Notes under the pieces: generated by a model
Databases searched by the model: none
Seen by the model: only the letters and a program-made list of their open reading frames with translations
What the model was told of the DNA's origin: nothing
DNA from: Magnetococcales bacterium
GTDB taxonomy: Bacteria; Pseudomonadota; Magnetococcia; Magnetococcales; DC0425bin3
Length of the DNA stretch: 20,549 bases
Direction: 5' to 3'
Assembly (NCBI GenBank): GCA_015229045.1
Contig: JADGCJ010000051.1
Span: forward strand, 1 to 20,549
Shown: positions 1 to 7,879 of the stretch, piece after piece
Layout of the letters: each line of letters opens with the position of its first letter
Position numbering within the stretch: the first letter of the stretch is position 1
Translations under genes and position numbers: made by a program

Positions 1-8
1 AAACCCCA

Positions 9-50
9 CCAGGACTCTGTCCTGGACCTGCCAGGGAGCCAGCCCCCTGG
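9..50. repeat. Two tandem GC-rich palindromes (REP-like)
   Basis: Two hairpins lie side by side after the rarA stop. The first has a perfect 7-bp stem (CCAGGAC at 9-15, GTCCTGG at 19-25) around a 3-base loop. The second has a 6-bp stem (CCAGGG at 31-36, CCCTGG at 45-50) around an 8-base loop. They share the CCAGG/CCTGG ends and are 5 bases apart, which resembles a repetitive extragenic palindrome unit. There is no T-run, so simple intrinsic termination of rarA is not the obvious reading. The element may continue left of the window. Confidence 0.5.
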
Positions 51-91
51 ATCCCATCTTCACAGGCCCTTGCCCATCGCCGCAACGATAA

Positions 92-1408
92 TCAAGGCCC
101 TTTTTGACCCTCTCGCAGCCGCTGCCAATAGGAGAGACGCCGGGCAATCTCACGCTCAAAGCCGCGCTCCACGGGTTGATAAAAGCGTTCTCCACGCAAA
201 GAATCAGGCAGGTAATCCTGGGCGACGTAGCCTCCCTCATAATCATGGGCGTAACGATACCCGGATCCATAACCCAATTTTTTCATCAAGTTGGTCGGGG
301 CATTGAGAATGTGGAGCAGAGGAGAGAGATGGCCCGTGGAATCGGCCAGACGACGTGCCGCATCGAAGGCCATGTAAACACTGTTGCTTTTCGGGGCGGT
401 GGCCAGATAAACCGCAGCCTGCGCCAGGGCGAGATCCCCCTCCGGCGAACCCAGAAAATGAAACGCATCGCGAGCATGCAGAGCCACGGCCAGGGCCTGA
501 GGATCAGCATTGCCGATATCCTCGGTGGCAAAACGCACCATGCGCCGCGCAATGTAGAGTCCATCCTCCCCCGCCACCAACATGCGCGCCAACCAATACA
601 GGGAGGCATCCACGTCTGAACCACGCAGCGACTTGTGCAGGGCGGAGATCAGGTTGTAGTGCCCCTCCCCGGCCTTGTCAAACAGGGCGGCGCGTTGCGT
701 CAGGGATTTTTCCAGATCGGCCATCCCCAGGCGCCGCCCGGCAGGATCGCTCCCGGCCAGTTCGACGAGGGTTTCCAACAGATTCAAGGCGTAGCGGGCA
801 TCCCCCCCTGCACGTTGGGCAATTTCAGCCAGAACCCCCTCCTCAAGGTGAACCGATCGCGTACCGTAACCACGCTCGGGATCATCCAGCGCCTTGCCCA
901 AAAGCGCAACGATGGCAAACTCGGAAAGGGGCGCCAAAACCACCACCCGGCAACGTGACAACAAAGCGCTGTTCAATTCGAAGGAGGGGTTTTCGGTTGT
1001 CGCCCCGATCAGGATCAGGGTACCGTCTTCGACAAAGGGTAAAAAGGCATCCTGCTGACCCTTGTTGAAGCGATGAATCTCATCGACAAAAAGGATGGTG
1101 CCAACATCATCACTCTTTCTGGCCACCTGGGCACGGTCGACCACGGCCCGCAACTCGCGCACACCGGAAAACACCGCCGATACGGACTCGAAACGGTTGC
1201 GGGTCTGAGCCGCAATGACCCGCGCCAGGGTGGTCTTGCCGCACCCGGGCGGTCCCCAAAGAATCAGCGAGGGTATATGATCGCTGTTCAGGGCCACCCG
1301 GATCAAACCACCGGGGCCGGTCCACTTCTCCTGACCGAGAATCTGTTCCAGGGTTGTCGGACGCATGCGGTCGGCCAGAGGGGCCGGACCACGGCCCGGG
1401 TCTTTCAT
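92..1408 (-). CDS. rarA: Replication-associated recombination protein A (RarA/MgsA), AAA+ ATPase
   Basis: This is a 438-residue AAA+ ATPase of the RarA/MgsA/WRNIP1 family, which acts at stalled or blocked replication forks and is related to clamp loaders. Visible motifs are Walker A GPPGCGKTT (about 52-60), Walker B ILFVDE with the family-typical IHRFNKGQQDAFLPFVE after it (105-127), sensor 1 GATTENPSFE (135-144) and an arginine-finger region ALLSRC (148-153). The C-terminal half is the oligomerisation domain, ending in a YGSGYRYAHDYEGGYVAQDYLPD-like stretch that is typical of the family. Length is normal. The ATG overlaps the rimO stop by 4 bases (ATGA), so translation is probably coupled to rimO. 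It is the last gene of the lolA-yajQ-rimO-rarA run. Confidence 0.97.
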   Translation of the reverse strand: MKDPGRGPAPLADRMRPTTLEQILGQEKWTGPGGLIRVALNSDHIPSLILWGPPGCGKTTLARVIAAQTRNRFESVSAVFSGVRELRAVVDRAQVARKSDDVGTILFVDEIHRFNKGQQDAFLPFVEDGTLILIGATTENPSFELNSALLSRCRVVVLAPLSEFAIVALLGKALDDPERGYGTRSVHLEEGVLAEIAQRAGGDARYALNLLETLVELAGSDPAGRRLGMADLEKSLTQRAALFDKAGEGHYNLISALHKSLRGSDVDASLYWLARMLVAGEDGLYIARRMVRFATEDIGNADPQALAVALHARDAFHFLGSPEGDLALAQAAVYLATAPKSNSVYMAFDAARRLADSTGHLSPLLHILNAPTNLMKKLGYGSGYRYAHDYEGGYVAQDYLPDSLRGERFYQPVERGFEREIARRLSYWQRLREGQKGP

Positions 1409-2787
1409 CCGGGCAACCCTTCCGGGGTGGCGTGAACGACACGCCCTACCAGATCATATTCGTGCGACTCGGTGATCTGCACGGGCACGATACGTCCGGG
1501 TTCGATGCGCGATCCATCGTTGATGTAAACGACGCCGTCCACATCCGGGGCCTGCCCGGCATAACGCCCCTGCAACAGCAAGCCGCTCTCCGGAGAGATA
1601 TGGTCCACAAGCACCGGCAAAATCTGGCCAACAAGCCTGGAAAGCTTCTCCCGGCTGATGGATTGTTGCAGGGCCATCAGGCGGGAACGGCGCTCCTCGG
1701 CAAGCAGGCGGGGAACCTGTTGGGGCATACTGCTGGCCGGGGTACCCTCCTCGCCGGAGTAGGTGAACACCCCCAGGTGATCAAAACGGGCCTCTTTGAC
1801 AAAATCATAGAGCGCCTGAAACTCCTCGTCAGTCTCCCCGGGAAAGCCGACCATCATCGTTGTACGAATGACGGCATGGGGCAAAACCCCACGAATGCGC
1901 CGCAACAAACGCCGTACGGAGGGCGCCCGCTCCGACCGTTTCATGCGGGTCAGCACCCCCGTATGAAAATGCTGCAGCGGCATGTCAAGGTAAGGCAGCA
2001 CCTTTTCCTGACGCAGGACGGTAATCAACAAACGGTCGCTGATCAGAGTCGGATAAAGATAGAGCATCCGGATCCACTCGATCCCGTCGATATCGCCCAG
2101 ACGGTTCAGAAGGGAGGGAAGATCGGTACGCGGACTGAGATCCCGGCCATAAAGAGTCGTGTCCTGGGAGACGAGATTGATCTCCTTGACCCCCCGCTTG
2201 GCCAAACGCCGGACCTCCTGTTCAATATCGCGAGGCACACGGGATCGAAAAGGCCCCCTCAACTTGGGTATGATGCAAAAGGTGCACGGATTATTGCACC
2301 CTTCGGCAATCTTGACGTAAGCCGTATGACCGGGTGTGGTCAATACCCGTTCAGAAGAGCCTTTGGGCAGGAAAGTCGGCGGACCCAATCCGACCAAAGG
2401 GTGATCCGGACTGGGATTGCTGGATTTGACCAAAGGAATGAGCCGCTGATACTGCCCCGAGCCAAGGATGATATCCAACCCTGGCAGATCTTCCACCAGC
2501 CGCTCGCCATAACGCTGCGAGAGACACCCGGTCACCACGATCCGCTTCGTCGGATACTCTTTCTTGATGGCCAGCATGTCACGAATCGCCTCGCGGGACT
2601 CGGCCTCGGCCTCGGCGACGAAGGCGCAGGTGTTGACGACCAGAATATCGGCCTGTCGAGGGTCGTTGGTGAGTTGATACCCCTGGTCGAGAAACTGGCC
2701 CAGCATGAACTCGCTGTCGACCAGATTTTTGGCGCATCCCAGAGAAATCATGCCGATCTTCCGGTCGTTCGTACCCGACATCGTCAT
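1405..2787 (-). CDS. rimO: Ribosomal protein S12 methylthiotransferase RimO
   Basis: RimO is a radical-SAM enzyme that adds a methylthio group to an aspartate of ribosomal protein S12. The protein is 460 residues from the ATG at 2787. The N-terminal MTTase domain has the three cluster cysteines C18 (SLGCAKN), C54 (NTCAFV) and C88 (TGCLSQ). The radical-SAM cluster motif CNNPCTFC is at 164-171, and a TRAM-like domain ends the protein. A TTG one codon upstream (2790) and an ATG two codons downstream (2781) are possible alternative starts. I prefer 2787 because it overlaps the yajQ stop as TGATG, which favours coupled translation. The family assignment over MiaB rests on the SLGCAKNLVDSE opening and the overall RimO-like length. 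Confidence 0.96.
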   Translation of the reverse strand: MTMSGTNDRKIGMISLGCAKNLVDSEFMLGQFLDQGYQLTNDPRQADILVVNTCAFVAEAEAESREAIRDMLAIKKEYPTKRIVVTGCLSQRYGERLVEDLPGLDIILGSGQYQRLIPLVKSSNPSPDHPLVGLGPPTFLPKGSSERVLTTPGHTAYVKIAEGCNNPCTFCIIPKLRGPFRSRVPRDIEQEVRRLAKRGVKEINLVSQDTTLYGRDLSPRTDLPSLLNRLGDIDGIEWIRMLYLYPTLISDRLLITVLRQEKVLPYLDMPLQHFHTGVLTRMKRSERAPSVRRLLRRIRGVLPHAVIRTTMMVGFPGETDEEFQALYDFVKEARFDHLGVFTYSGEEGTPASSMPQQVPRLLAEERRSRLMALQQSISREKLSRLVGQILPVLVDHISPESGLLLQGRYAGQAPDVDGVVYINDGSRIEPGRIVPVQITESHEYDLVGRVVHATPEGLPG

Positions 2788-3272
2788 CAATCCCGGAAAT
2801 TTTCAAATTGGAGGGGCAGACCAAGATCCTCTTTGCGTAACAAGGTGATGACATCTTGCAGGTCATCGCGCTTCTTGCCGGAAACGCGAACCTCCTCACC
2901 CTGAATGGCCACCTGGACCTTGATCTTGGACTCTTTCACTCTCTTGACGATCTCTCTGGCCAGATCCTTGTCGATACCCTGGCGAATGGTGACCAGCTGG
3001 CGGACCATGCCTCCCGAAGCCGGCTCGATCTTGCCAAAGTCGAGGGACTTCGGGTCCACCTGGCGGCGTACAAATTTTCCACGCAAAACATCAAGGATCT
3101 GTTCCAGTTTGAATTCATCTTCTGTCGTCAGTTTGATCACCGACTCTTCCCGCTCCACACGACTCTTCGATCCCTTGAAATCAAAGCGATTGCCAATCTC
3201 CTTGGCAACCTGATGGACGGCGTTGTCCACCTCCTGCAAATCCACCTTCGAGACAATATCGAATGATGGCAT
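2787..3272 (-). CDS. yajQ: YajQ family cyclic-di-GMP/nucleotide-binding protein
   Basis: This is a 161-residue protein of the YajQ (UPF0234) family, small cytoplasmic proteins reported to bind c-di-GMP or nucleotides. It opens with MPSFDIVSKVDLQEVDNAV and continues with the conserved RFDFKGSKS segment and the C-terminal LPLQFENFRD ending; length is normal. The start at 3272 is chosen because it gives the family N-terminus and follows AAGGAGA at about 7 bases. An in-frame reading can be extended upstream to 3308 but adds non-family residues derived from a duplicated segment (see the tandem repeat at 3230-3336). The gene lies 65 bases after lolA and runs directly into rimO. Confidence 0.95.
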   Translation of the reverse strand: MPSFDIVSKVDLQEVDNAVHQVAKEIGNRFDFKGSKSRVEREESVIKLTTEDEFKLEQILDVLRGKFVRRQVDPKSLDFGKIEPASGGMVRQLVTIRQGIDKDLAREIVKRVKESKIKVQVAIQGEEVRVSGKKRDDLQDVITLLRKEDLGLPLQFENFRD

Positions 3273-3336
3273 GACCAATCTCCTTCTGCAAACCCACCTT
3301 CGAGACAATATCGAATGATGGCATGATCAATCTCCC
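3230..3336. repeat. 52-bp tandem duplication of the yajQ start region
   Basis: The segment at about 3230-3285 recurs at about 3282-3336 with an offset of 52 bases and only a few differences (for example ATGACC versus ATGATC after the CAT). Read on the minus strand, the upstream copy contains a ribosome-binding site (AGGGAGA), an ATG at 3324 and the codons MPSFDIVSKV, that is, a second yajQ start. Because 52 is not a multiple of 3, translation from 3324 runs out of frame through the true start and gives a 47-residue product ending at 3181. The lolA stop (3338-3340) sits just upstream of the extra ribosome-binding site. Confidence 0.9.
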
Positions 3337-3337
3337 T

Positions 3338-3997
3338 CTACTCCGTGACCACATCCACGCCTGCGGGGGGCACAAAATGGAAACCCAGCGTCTCCATGGT
3401 TCGTTTCTGGCGCATATCCTGGAAGGTGAAATGGGAACGGTTACCCAGGTTATCCACCACGACCATGTTGCGCATCTGTTCCCCCCCCGGATCCAGGGTG
3501 ACTGTAATCTCCTGGAAATTGCTGTCCGGCTGGCGCGGACGCAAAACCACGGCCGGGGTTTTCCAGTCCGGATCGGGGACGGCTTTCCAGCTGAAGGTCT
3601 CCTCGACCCGCTTGCCGGCGATCAGAAACCCGGCCGGCGTTTTCTCCATCTGGCTGGCCGACACCCGGGTGGCCTGCCGCAGCTCCGGTTCATAGTGCCA
3701 GATCCATTGCCCATCCGAAACGATCAACTGCACATAGGGGGTTCGGTAGTCCCACCGGAACAGATTCGGGCGCATGGCAGTAAACCTGCCCATGTAGTCA
3801 GTTGTCTTGCCATTGGCGGGATCGGAGACCCTCTGGGTGAAATCCGCATCGATGTTTTTTAATCCATTGAGAAAAGCTTGCAGGCGATCAAGGGGTGCCC
3901 TATCCTCTCCCCCCCGAACAAAACCAGGCCATAAAGAGAACAAAACCAAACCGATACGCCCCAAAACACCCCATCTCTCCAACCAACGAATCTTCAT
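3338..3997 (-). CDS. lolA: Outer-membrane lipoprotein carrier protein LolA
   Basis: LolA is the periplasmic chaperone that carries lipoproteins from the LolCDE complex to the outer membrane. The 219-residue product has an N-terminal signal peptide (basic residues, then GRIGLVLFSLWPGFVRG). The mature part is LolA-like: LQAFLNGLKNIDADFTQRV near the start, then TDYMGRFTAMRPNLFRWDYRTPY and VSDGQWIWHYEPELRQA. Length is typical. The ATG at 3997 is preceded by AAGGGA at about 5 bases. It is the first gene of the minus-strand run, and ftsK, often its neighbour in other proteobacteria, is not upstream here. Confidence 0.92.
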   Translation of the reverse strand: MKIRWLERWGVLGRIGLVLFSLWPGFVRGGEDRAPLDRLQAFLNGLKNIDADFTQRVSDPANGKTTDYMGRFTAMRPNLFRWDYRTPYVQLIVSDGQWIWHYEPELRQATRVSASQMEKTPAGFLIAGKRVEETFSWKAVPDPDWKTPAVVLRPRQPDSNFQEITVTLDPGGEQMRNMVVVDNLGNRSHFTFQDMRQKRTMETLGFHFVPPAGVDVVTE

Positions 3998-4308
3998 GCA
4001 GATCCCTTATCGAAAAATCCCCCGCCGATGTGCCAGATCAACGCATCACACCACAACCCCGCACATTTCCGGATCCGGATTAATCCATAACATCCATTCG
4101 TTTCCACCGCAATCCGGCACGATTGTTCCGGCGATATTTTTCAGCCAACCCTCTCGGATGGGGAAAGCCTCCCTCCACCCTCCGGTCAGAGCGTCGCTGC
4201 GCGACTTTCACGGCAAAGACAGATCCCCTGGCATGGAAATCGCTTGGATCCCGTCAGTTTGGCCGTCACAAAAACCCTGTTTCCAACCCTTGACGCGGGG
4301 CCGGGAAA
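3998..4308. other. Divergent intergenic region between lolA and the 4309 gene
   Basis: There is no convincing gene in these 311 bases. They must hold the promoters for lolA (minus) and the small gene (plus), but I see no strong -35/-10 pair. Two overlapping perfect palindromes, CCGGATCCGG (4069-4078) and GGATTAATCC (4077-4086), lie about 70-90 bases upstream of the lolA start and could be an operator. A small GC-rich hairpin (GTCGC, loop TGC, GCGAC) is at 4192-4204. Confidence 0.4.
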
Positions 4309-4809
4309 ATGAACCTTGAAAAGCAAACCGATTCGGATCCAGGTGCCTGTTTTCCTTTGCCACACGTCACGCGACAGCCGTTCCATCCCGAGGTACTGCA
4401 AGGTTTGCTGACCGGAGTGACCGGGGTGGAGCCCCTTCTCGATCTCTTCACGGATTGGCTGGCACCCCTCATGGATGTGCGTATCGTGGCATTTTGGAAC
4501 TCCCACACCTGCGAGCATTATATCTCCTGTCCGGAGTGTACGAAAAAAGAGGATCCTCTCCTCTCTCTGGTCCGGGAGATCATGTATGGTGCATCGCCCA
4601 GAGTTCTCCACTGGAAGCAACTGGGGCATCACTTTCACATCTGGACCGGCAACCCCCTGGATCGATGGGACCGGCTGATGATCGCGGAACGGGACAGCAC
4701 CACCTCCGTGGAGGAGGCCAATGCCATCATGCGACAAGCCCTGGACGTGCTGATGCCCTCTTTGCAGGCCGTGCGTGTTTCGGGAAAAAGCTCCCTGCGA
4801 TCGAATTGA
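4309..4809 (+). CDS. Hypothetical protein, possibly GAF-like
   Basis: This is a 166-residue soluble protein of no family I recognise. It is likely real because the composition is protein-like over its whole length and no better reading exists on either strand. The middle has a small Cys/His cluster, HTCEHYISCPEC (about 66-77), that could bind a metal. The layout (amphipathic helix, FTDWLAPLMDVRIVAFW, later WDRLMIAERDS and a terminal helix EEANAIMRQALDVLMPSL) resembles a stand-alone GAF-type sensor domain, but this is only an impression. The ribosome-binding site is weak. The frame ends shortly before the convergent xerD stop. A different frame just past 4790 reads ELIELSTDLAKLRT, so a frameshifted longer C-terminus is possible. 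Confidence 0.6.
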   Translation: MNLEKQTDSDPGACFPLPHVTRQPFHPEVLQGLLTGVTGVEPLLDLFTDWLAPLMDVRIVAFWNSHTCEHYISCPECTKKEDPLLSLVREIMYGASPRVLHWKQLGHHFHIWTGNPLDRWDRLMIAERDSTTSVEEANAIMRQALDVLMPSLQAVRVSGKSSLRSN

Positions 4810-4847
4810 TCGAGTTGTCGACGGACTTGGCAAAACTCCGGACGGTG

Positions 4848-4864
4848 CCCCGCAGCTAGTGGGG
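4848..4864. terminator. Possible hairpin between convergent genes
   Basis: CCCCGC (4848-4853) can pair with GTGGGG (4859-4864), with one G-T pair, around a 5-base loop. It lies between the stop of the small plus-strand gene and the stop of xerD, where a shared terminator would be expected. No T-run follows on either strand, so the call is weak. Confidence 0.25.
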
Positions 4865-4871
4865 AGATCAA

Positions 4872-5762
4872 TCAAGCCCGGGGATGCAGCTGCCGATGGA
4901 TCTCTTTCAAGCGGTCCTGGGCCAGATGGGTATAGATTTCGGTTGTGGAGATGTCGGCGTGGCCGAGCATCATCTGCACGGCACGCAGATCGGCGCCATG
5001 GTTGAGCAGATGCGAGGCAAAAGAGTGCCGAAGGAGATGTGGTGACAGGGGTTTGGCAATCCCCGCCATGACCGCGTGACGCCGAATGACATACCAAAAA
5101 TTTTGCCGGGTCATCGGTCCGCCCCGCGCCGTGACAAAAAGGGCACGGGTCTTGTTGCTCCCCAACAAAACCTGACGCGCCGATTGACGATATCTCTCTA
5201 CAATATCCAGAGCCGCCTCGCCGACCGGCACCAGACGCTCCTTGTCCCCCTTGCCGATCACCCGCACAAAGCCGAATCCTGGCTCGATGCTGTCCGTCTC
5301 CAGAAAAATCAACTCCGAGACCCGCAACCCCGTGGCATAGAGCAGTTCCAGCATGGCGGCATCGCGCAACCCCAGATCGGTGCTGCGATCCGGTGCATTC
5401 AGGAGGGATTCCACCTCCTCTTCGTTCAGAATTTGCGGCAAATGGCGTTGCAGTTGGGGCGAATCCAGCAAATGGGTCGGATCATCCTCCCGTTCGTCGC
5501 GTTGCACCAGATGGCGATAGAAACGCCGAAATGCCGACTGCTTGCGCGCCACCGAACTGGCAGCCATGTCCCGTCCCGTCAGATCGCTGAGATAACAAAG
5601 CAGCGTCTCCCGGTCTGCCAGGAGCAGACCCGATCCTCGTTTGGCCACAAAAGCGGACAACCCCTCCAAGTCCTGGCGGTAGGCCTCCAACGTATTGGCC
5701 GACAGACCATGTTCCACCAGGAGCTCATCCATGAATCGGTTGATCAGGTAGGCATCAGTCAT
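4872..5762 (-). CDS. xerD: Tyrosine recombinase XerD
   Basis: XerD, with XerC, resolves chromosome dimers at dif during division. The 296-residue protein has the N-terminal SAM-like core-binding domain (about 1-95) and a C-terminal catalytic domain. The catalytic set is visible: R147 (ATGLRVSEL), K171 (IGKGDKERLVP), H242 and R245 (SPHLLRHSFASHLL), H268 (MLGHADIST) and nucleophile Y277 (EIYTHL). Length and the SPHLLRHSFASHLLNHGADLR block fit XerD rather than a phage integrase; XerC is the alternative. The start at 5762 overlaps the end of the upstream methyltransferase gene by 8 bases, so the two are probably co-transcribed. Confidence 0.93.
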   Translation of the reverse strand: MTDAYLINRFMDELLVEHGLSANTLEAYRQDLEGLSAFVAKRGSGLLLADRETLLCYLSDLTGRDMAASSVARKQSAFRRFYRHLVQRDEREDDPTHLLDSPQLQRHLPQILNEEEVESLLNAPDRSTDLGLRDAAMLELLYATGLRVSELIFLETDSIEPGFGFVRVIGKGDKERLVPVGEAALDIVERYRQSARQVLLGSNKTRALFVTARGGPMTRQNFWYVIRRHAVMAGIAKPLSPHLLRHSFASHLLNHGADLRAVQMMLGHADISTTEIYTHLAQDRLKEIHRQLHPRA

Positions 5763-6519
5763 GCTCTCTCCTCCTTGAGTTGACGGTACCGCGATTGCCA
5801 GCCAGGGGAAGAACGATCCTGCTGCTCTGGCGAATATGATAAGTTTTTTCCAACAGGGGAGTCACAGCGTGGACCACTTTTTCCGCATCGCTCAGGATGA
5901 CACCCCCAAAACGGGCAAACCAACGATCGCCGATCTTTTCCCAGGCCGACGCCGAACGCAGGATGCGTCGTCCGGTGAGAGGGGGCATGAACAAAGCAAA
6001 TTTGGCTTGACGCAGGACAAAAAACGACGCTTCCAGCAGTTCCCGGATCTGACGCGGCGAATAGGGCTGTCCCCAACCAAAGGGGGTCGTATCGCGCCGC
6101 GCCCAGAACCCGCCCCGATTGGGCGCCACGATGAACAAACGCCCTCCCGGCTTCATGACCCGCCACACTTCGCGCAACGTCTCTCGCGGGGACTCTGTCC
6201 CCTCCAGAAGGTGAATCATGAACACCCGATCAAAACAGCCATCGGGATAAGGCAGGGCGTTGGGGCGTACCAGAGACACGCGATTGGCCGAACCACTGGG
6301 CCAGGGGAGCACGCCCATTTCCGCCGGTGCGGCACCAAACGAACCCTCCCGACCCGAAATGACATATTCCATATAGGGTTGGACAAAACCGAAGCCAAAC
6401 GTACATCCGGCAACACTTGGCCGCATCCACTGCTCCAGGCTCCCCCCGACCAAACGAGCAACGGCGCGCCCCTGAACCGTGGCATACCAATTTTGCAGTC
6501 GAATGGCATCGAGGTTCAT
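5755..6519 (-). CDS. Class I SAM-dependent methyltransferase (type 11)
   Basis: This is a 254-residue putative SAM-dependent methyltransferase with unknown substrate. The SAM-binding region starts at GCTFGFGFVQPY (about 38-49), in place of the usual GxGxG. A post-I acidic segment and the typical ALPYPDGCFDRVFMIHLLEG stretch follow at about 88-107, then VWRVMKPGGRLFIVAPN (about 118-134), the motif III region of type 11 methyltransferases. It is divergent from gloB with only 42 bases between starts. I associate this gene pair with alphaproteobacteria-type genomes, where the methyltransferase is equally uncharacterised. The 3' end overlaps xerD. Confidence 0.8.
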   Translation of the reverse strand: MNLDAIRLQNWYATVQGRAVARLVGGSLEQWMRPSVAGCTFGFGFVQPYMEYVISGREGSFGAAPAEMGVLPWPSGSANRVSLVRPNALPYPDGCFDRVFMIHLLEGTESPRETLREVWRVMKPGGRLFIVAPNRGGFWARRDTTPFGWGQPYSPRQIRELLEASFFVLRQAKFALFMPPLTGRRILRSASAWEKIGDRWFARFGGVILSDAEKVVHAVTPLLEKTYHIRQSSRIVLPLAGNRGTVNSRRREHD

Positions 6520-6561
6520 GGTATGAAGGGATCCCCGCTCATCGTTGGCCCAGGAGGGAGC

Positions 6562-7329
6562 ATGGATGCAATTAATCTGCCGGTTTATTCAGTAGGCGCT
6601 TTCAAGGACAACTATATCTGGATTTTTCCCACGGGACCAGACAGCGTGGCTGTCGTCGATCCGGGCGACGCTGCGCCTGTCGATCGTTTCCTGGCGGAGC
6701 GTTCCCTGCGTCTTTCGCACATTTTATTGACGCACCATCATGCCGATCATACGGGCGGTGTCTCGGCACTTTGCGCAGGTCACTCCCCACAGGTCATAGG
6801 CGCCAGCAAGGATGCATCCCGGCTGCCCAACGTGGGGATTCTCGTTAGAGATAACGATACGATCCCTCTGGGCAATCTTCAAGCTCAGGTCATGGAGACC
6901 CCTGGCCATACGTCCGGCCATGTCGTTTATCGGGTCGCTGACGCCCTCTTTGTTGGCGATACCCTGTTTCGCTATGGCTGTGGTCGTCTCTTCGAGGGGA
7001 CACCCGGGCAGATGTGGCACAGCCTCTTGAAGATTCGTTCGCTTCCCGACCAGACCCGTCTTTTTCCCGCCCATGAGTACACACTCAGTAATCTGCGCTT
7101 TGCCCAATCCTTGGAGCCGGACAATGTGGATTTGCAACAACAGTTCGAGTCGGTCTGCCGTATGATGGACAACGCAACGCCCACCTTGCCGGTCGAGTTG
7201 TCATGGGAGAGACGATTCAACCCCTTTTTACGCTGCGACGATCCCCTCTTCGCCGCCAAAATCGGGGCCAGTCATGAGGCACCGCAAAACCTTTTCGCTG
7301 CCCTGCGGGAACAACGCAACCATTTTTAA
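6562..7329 (+). CDS. gloB: Hydroxyacylglutathione hydrolase (glyoxalase II)
   Basis: GloB hydrolyses S-lactoylglutathione to lactate and glutathione, the second step of methylglyoxal detoxification. The 255-residue metallo-beta-lactamase-fold protein has the metal motif THHHADHTGG (H58, H60, D62, H63), H116 (TPGHTSGH), bridging D133 (VGDTLFRYGCGRLFEG) and H171 (PAHEYTLSN). The C-terminal glutathione-binding domain has the typical RRFNPFLRCDDP. The start at 6562 follows AGGAGGGAG closely; the same frame stays open far upstream over the methyltransferase gene but without a better ribosome-binding site. One oddity: AHEYT replaces the usual GHEYT. Confidence 0.95.
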   Translation: MDAINLPVYSVGAFKDNYIWIFPTGPDSVAVVDPGDAAPVDRFLAERSLRLSHILLTHHHADHTGGVSALCAGHSPQVIGASKDASRLPNVGILVRDNDTIPLGNLQAQVMETPGHTSGHVVYRVADALFVGDTLFRYGCGRLFEGTPGQMWHSLLKIRSLPDQTRLFPAHEYTLSNLRFAQSLEPDNVDLQQQFESVCRMMDNATPTLPVELSWERRFNPFLRCDDPLFAAKIGASHEAPQNLFAALREQRNHF

Positions 7330-7408
7330 ATTCAAAGAGAGACATAATCGTCCAGGAACCCCCATACAACAGTCATATCCTTGGGTTCGGAAGGGGTTAC
7401 CTGGGCAG

Positions 7409-7879
7409 TTACGTTTTACTGCTTCCCCCCTCCCCCGGTGTCACCAAACGAATATGACCCCCGAAGCGGCGAAAATCGGCGACGTTATAGGTGGCCAAAG
7501 TTGTGATGCCATAGGCCAACATGGTGGCAACAATGTTGGCGTCATGGATTTGTTTGCCGCCACAGGGTATCTCAGCAACAAGACTCAACAGCCAGTCACC
7601 AACCTTTTCCGTCTCATCAAAAACTCTCCATTCATGCCGAAACGTAGCTACAAGAGAGACAATGTCATGCACAGGGAAGGGCGGACGAGAGGGTTGCGGC
7701 CGGGACAACACAGCCATGAATTCACGCAATATCTGCCGACTGATCACCAACTGCACACCTGCATCCTCCTGTCTTTGGAGGAATGCTACACATTCGGCAT
7801 GTCGCAAAGAGTTGTCCACGCTGGCATAGACAAGAACATTGGAATCAAGGAATAGAACATCACCGTCCCTCGTCGCCAT
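7409..7879 (-). CDS. PIN-domain ribonuclease toxin (VapC-like)
   Basis: This is a 156-residue PIN-domain protein, probably the RNase toxin of a type II toxin-antitoxin pair. The acidic metal-binding residues are in the expected order: D12 (FLDSNVLVYA), E53 (LREFMAVL), D113 (IHDANIVATM) and D135 (NVADFRRF). The start at 7879 lies inside the end of the preceding gene, overlapping it by 20 bases, which is the usual antitoxin-toxin layout. Target RNA cannot be read from the sequence. Confidence 0.88.
   Translation of the reverse strand: MATRDGDVLFLDSNVLVYASVDNSLRHAECVAFLQRQEDAGVQLVISRQILREFMAVLSRPQPSRPPFPVHDIVSLVATFRHEWRVFDETEKVGDWLLSLVAEIPCGGKQIHDANIVATMLAYGITTLATYNVADFRRFGGHIRLVTPGEGGSSKT

Noticed and set aside
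1354..2904. A 516-codon plus-strand reading frame opposite rimO
   Set aside because: It is the antisense of rimO and the start of rarA, has no family features, and the minus-strand genes carry full motifs.
4186..5097. A 303-codon minus-strand frame across the 4309 gene and the xerD end
   Set aside because: It overlaps the xerD coding region in another frame, is rich in low-complexity residues and shows no motifs.
5836..6561. Upstream extension of the gloB frame
   Set aside because: It runs antisense to the methyltransferase gene; the AGGAGGGAG before 6562 and the GloB N-terminus fix the start downstream.
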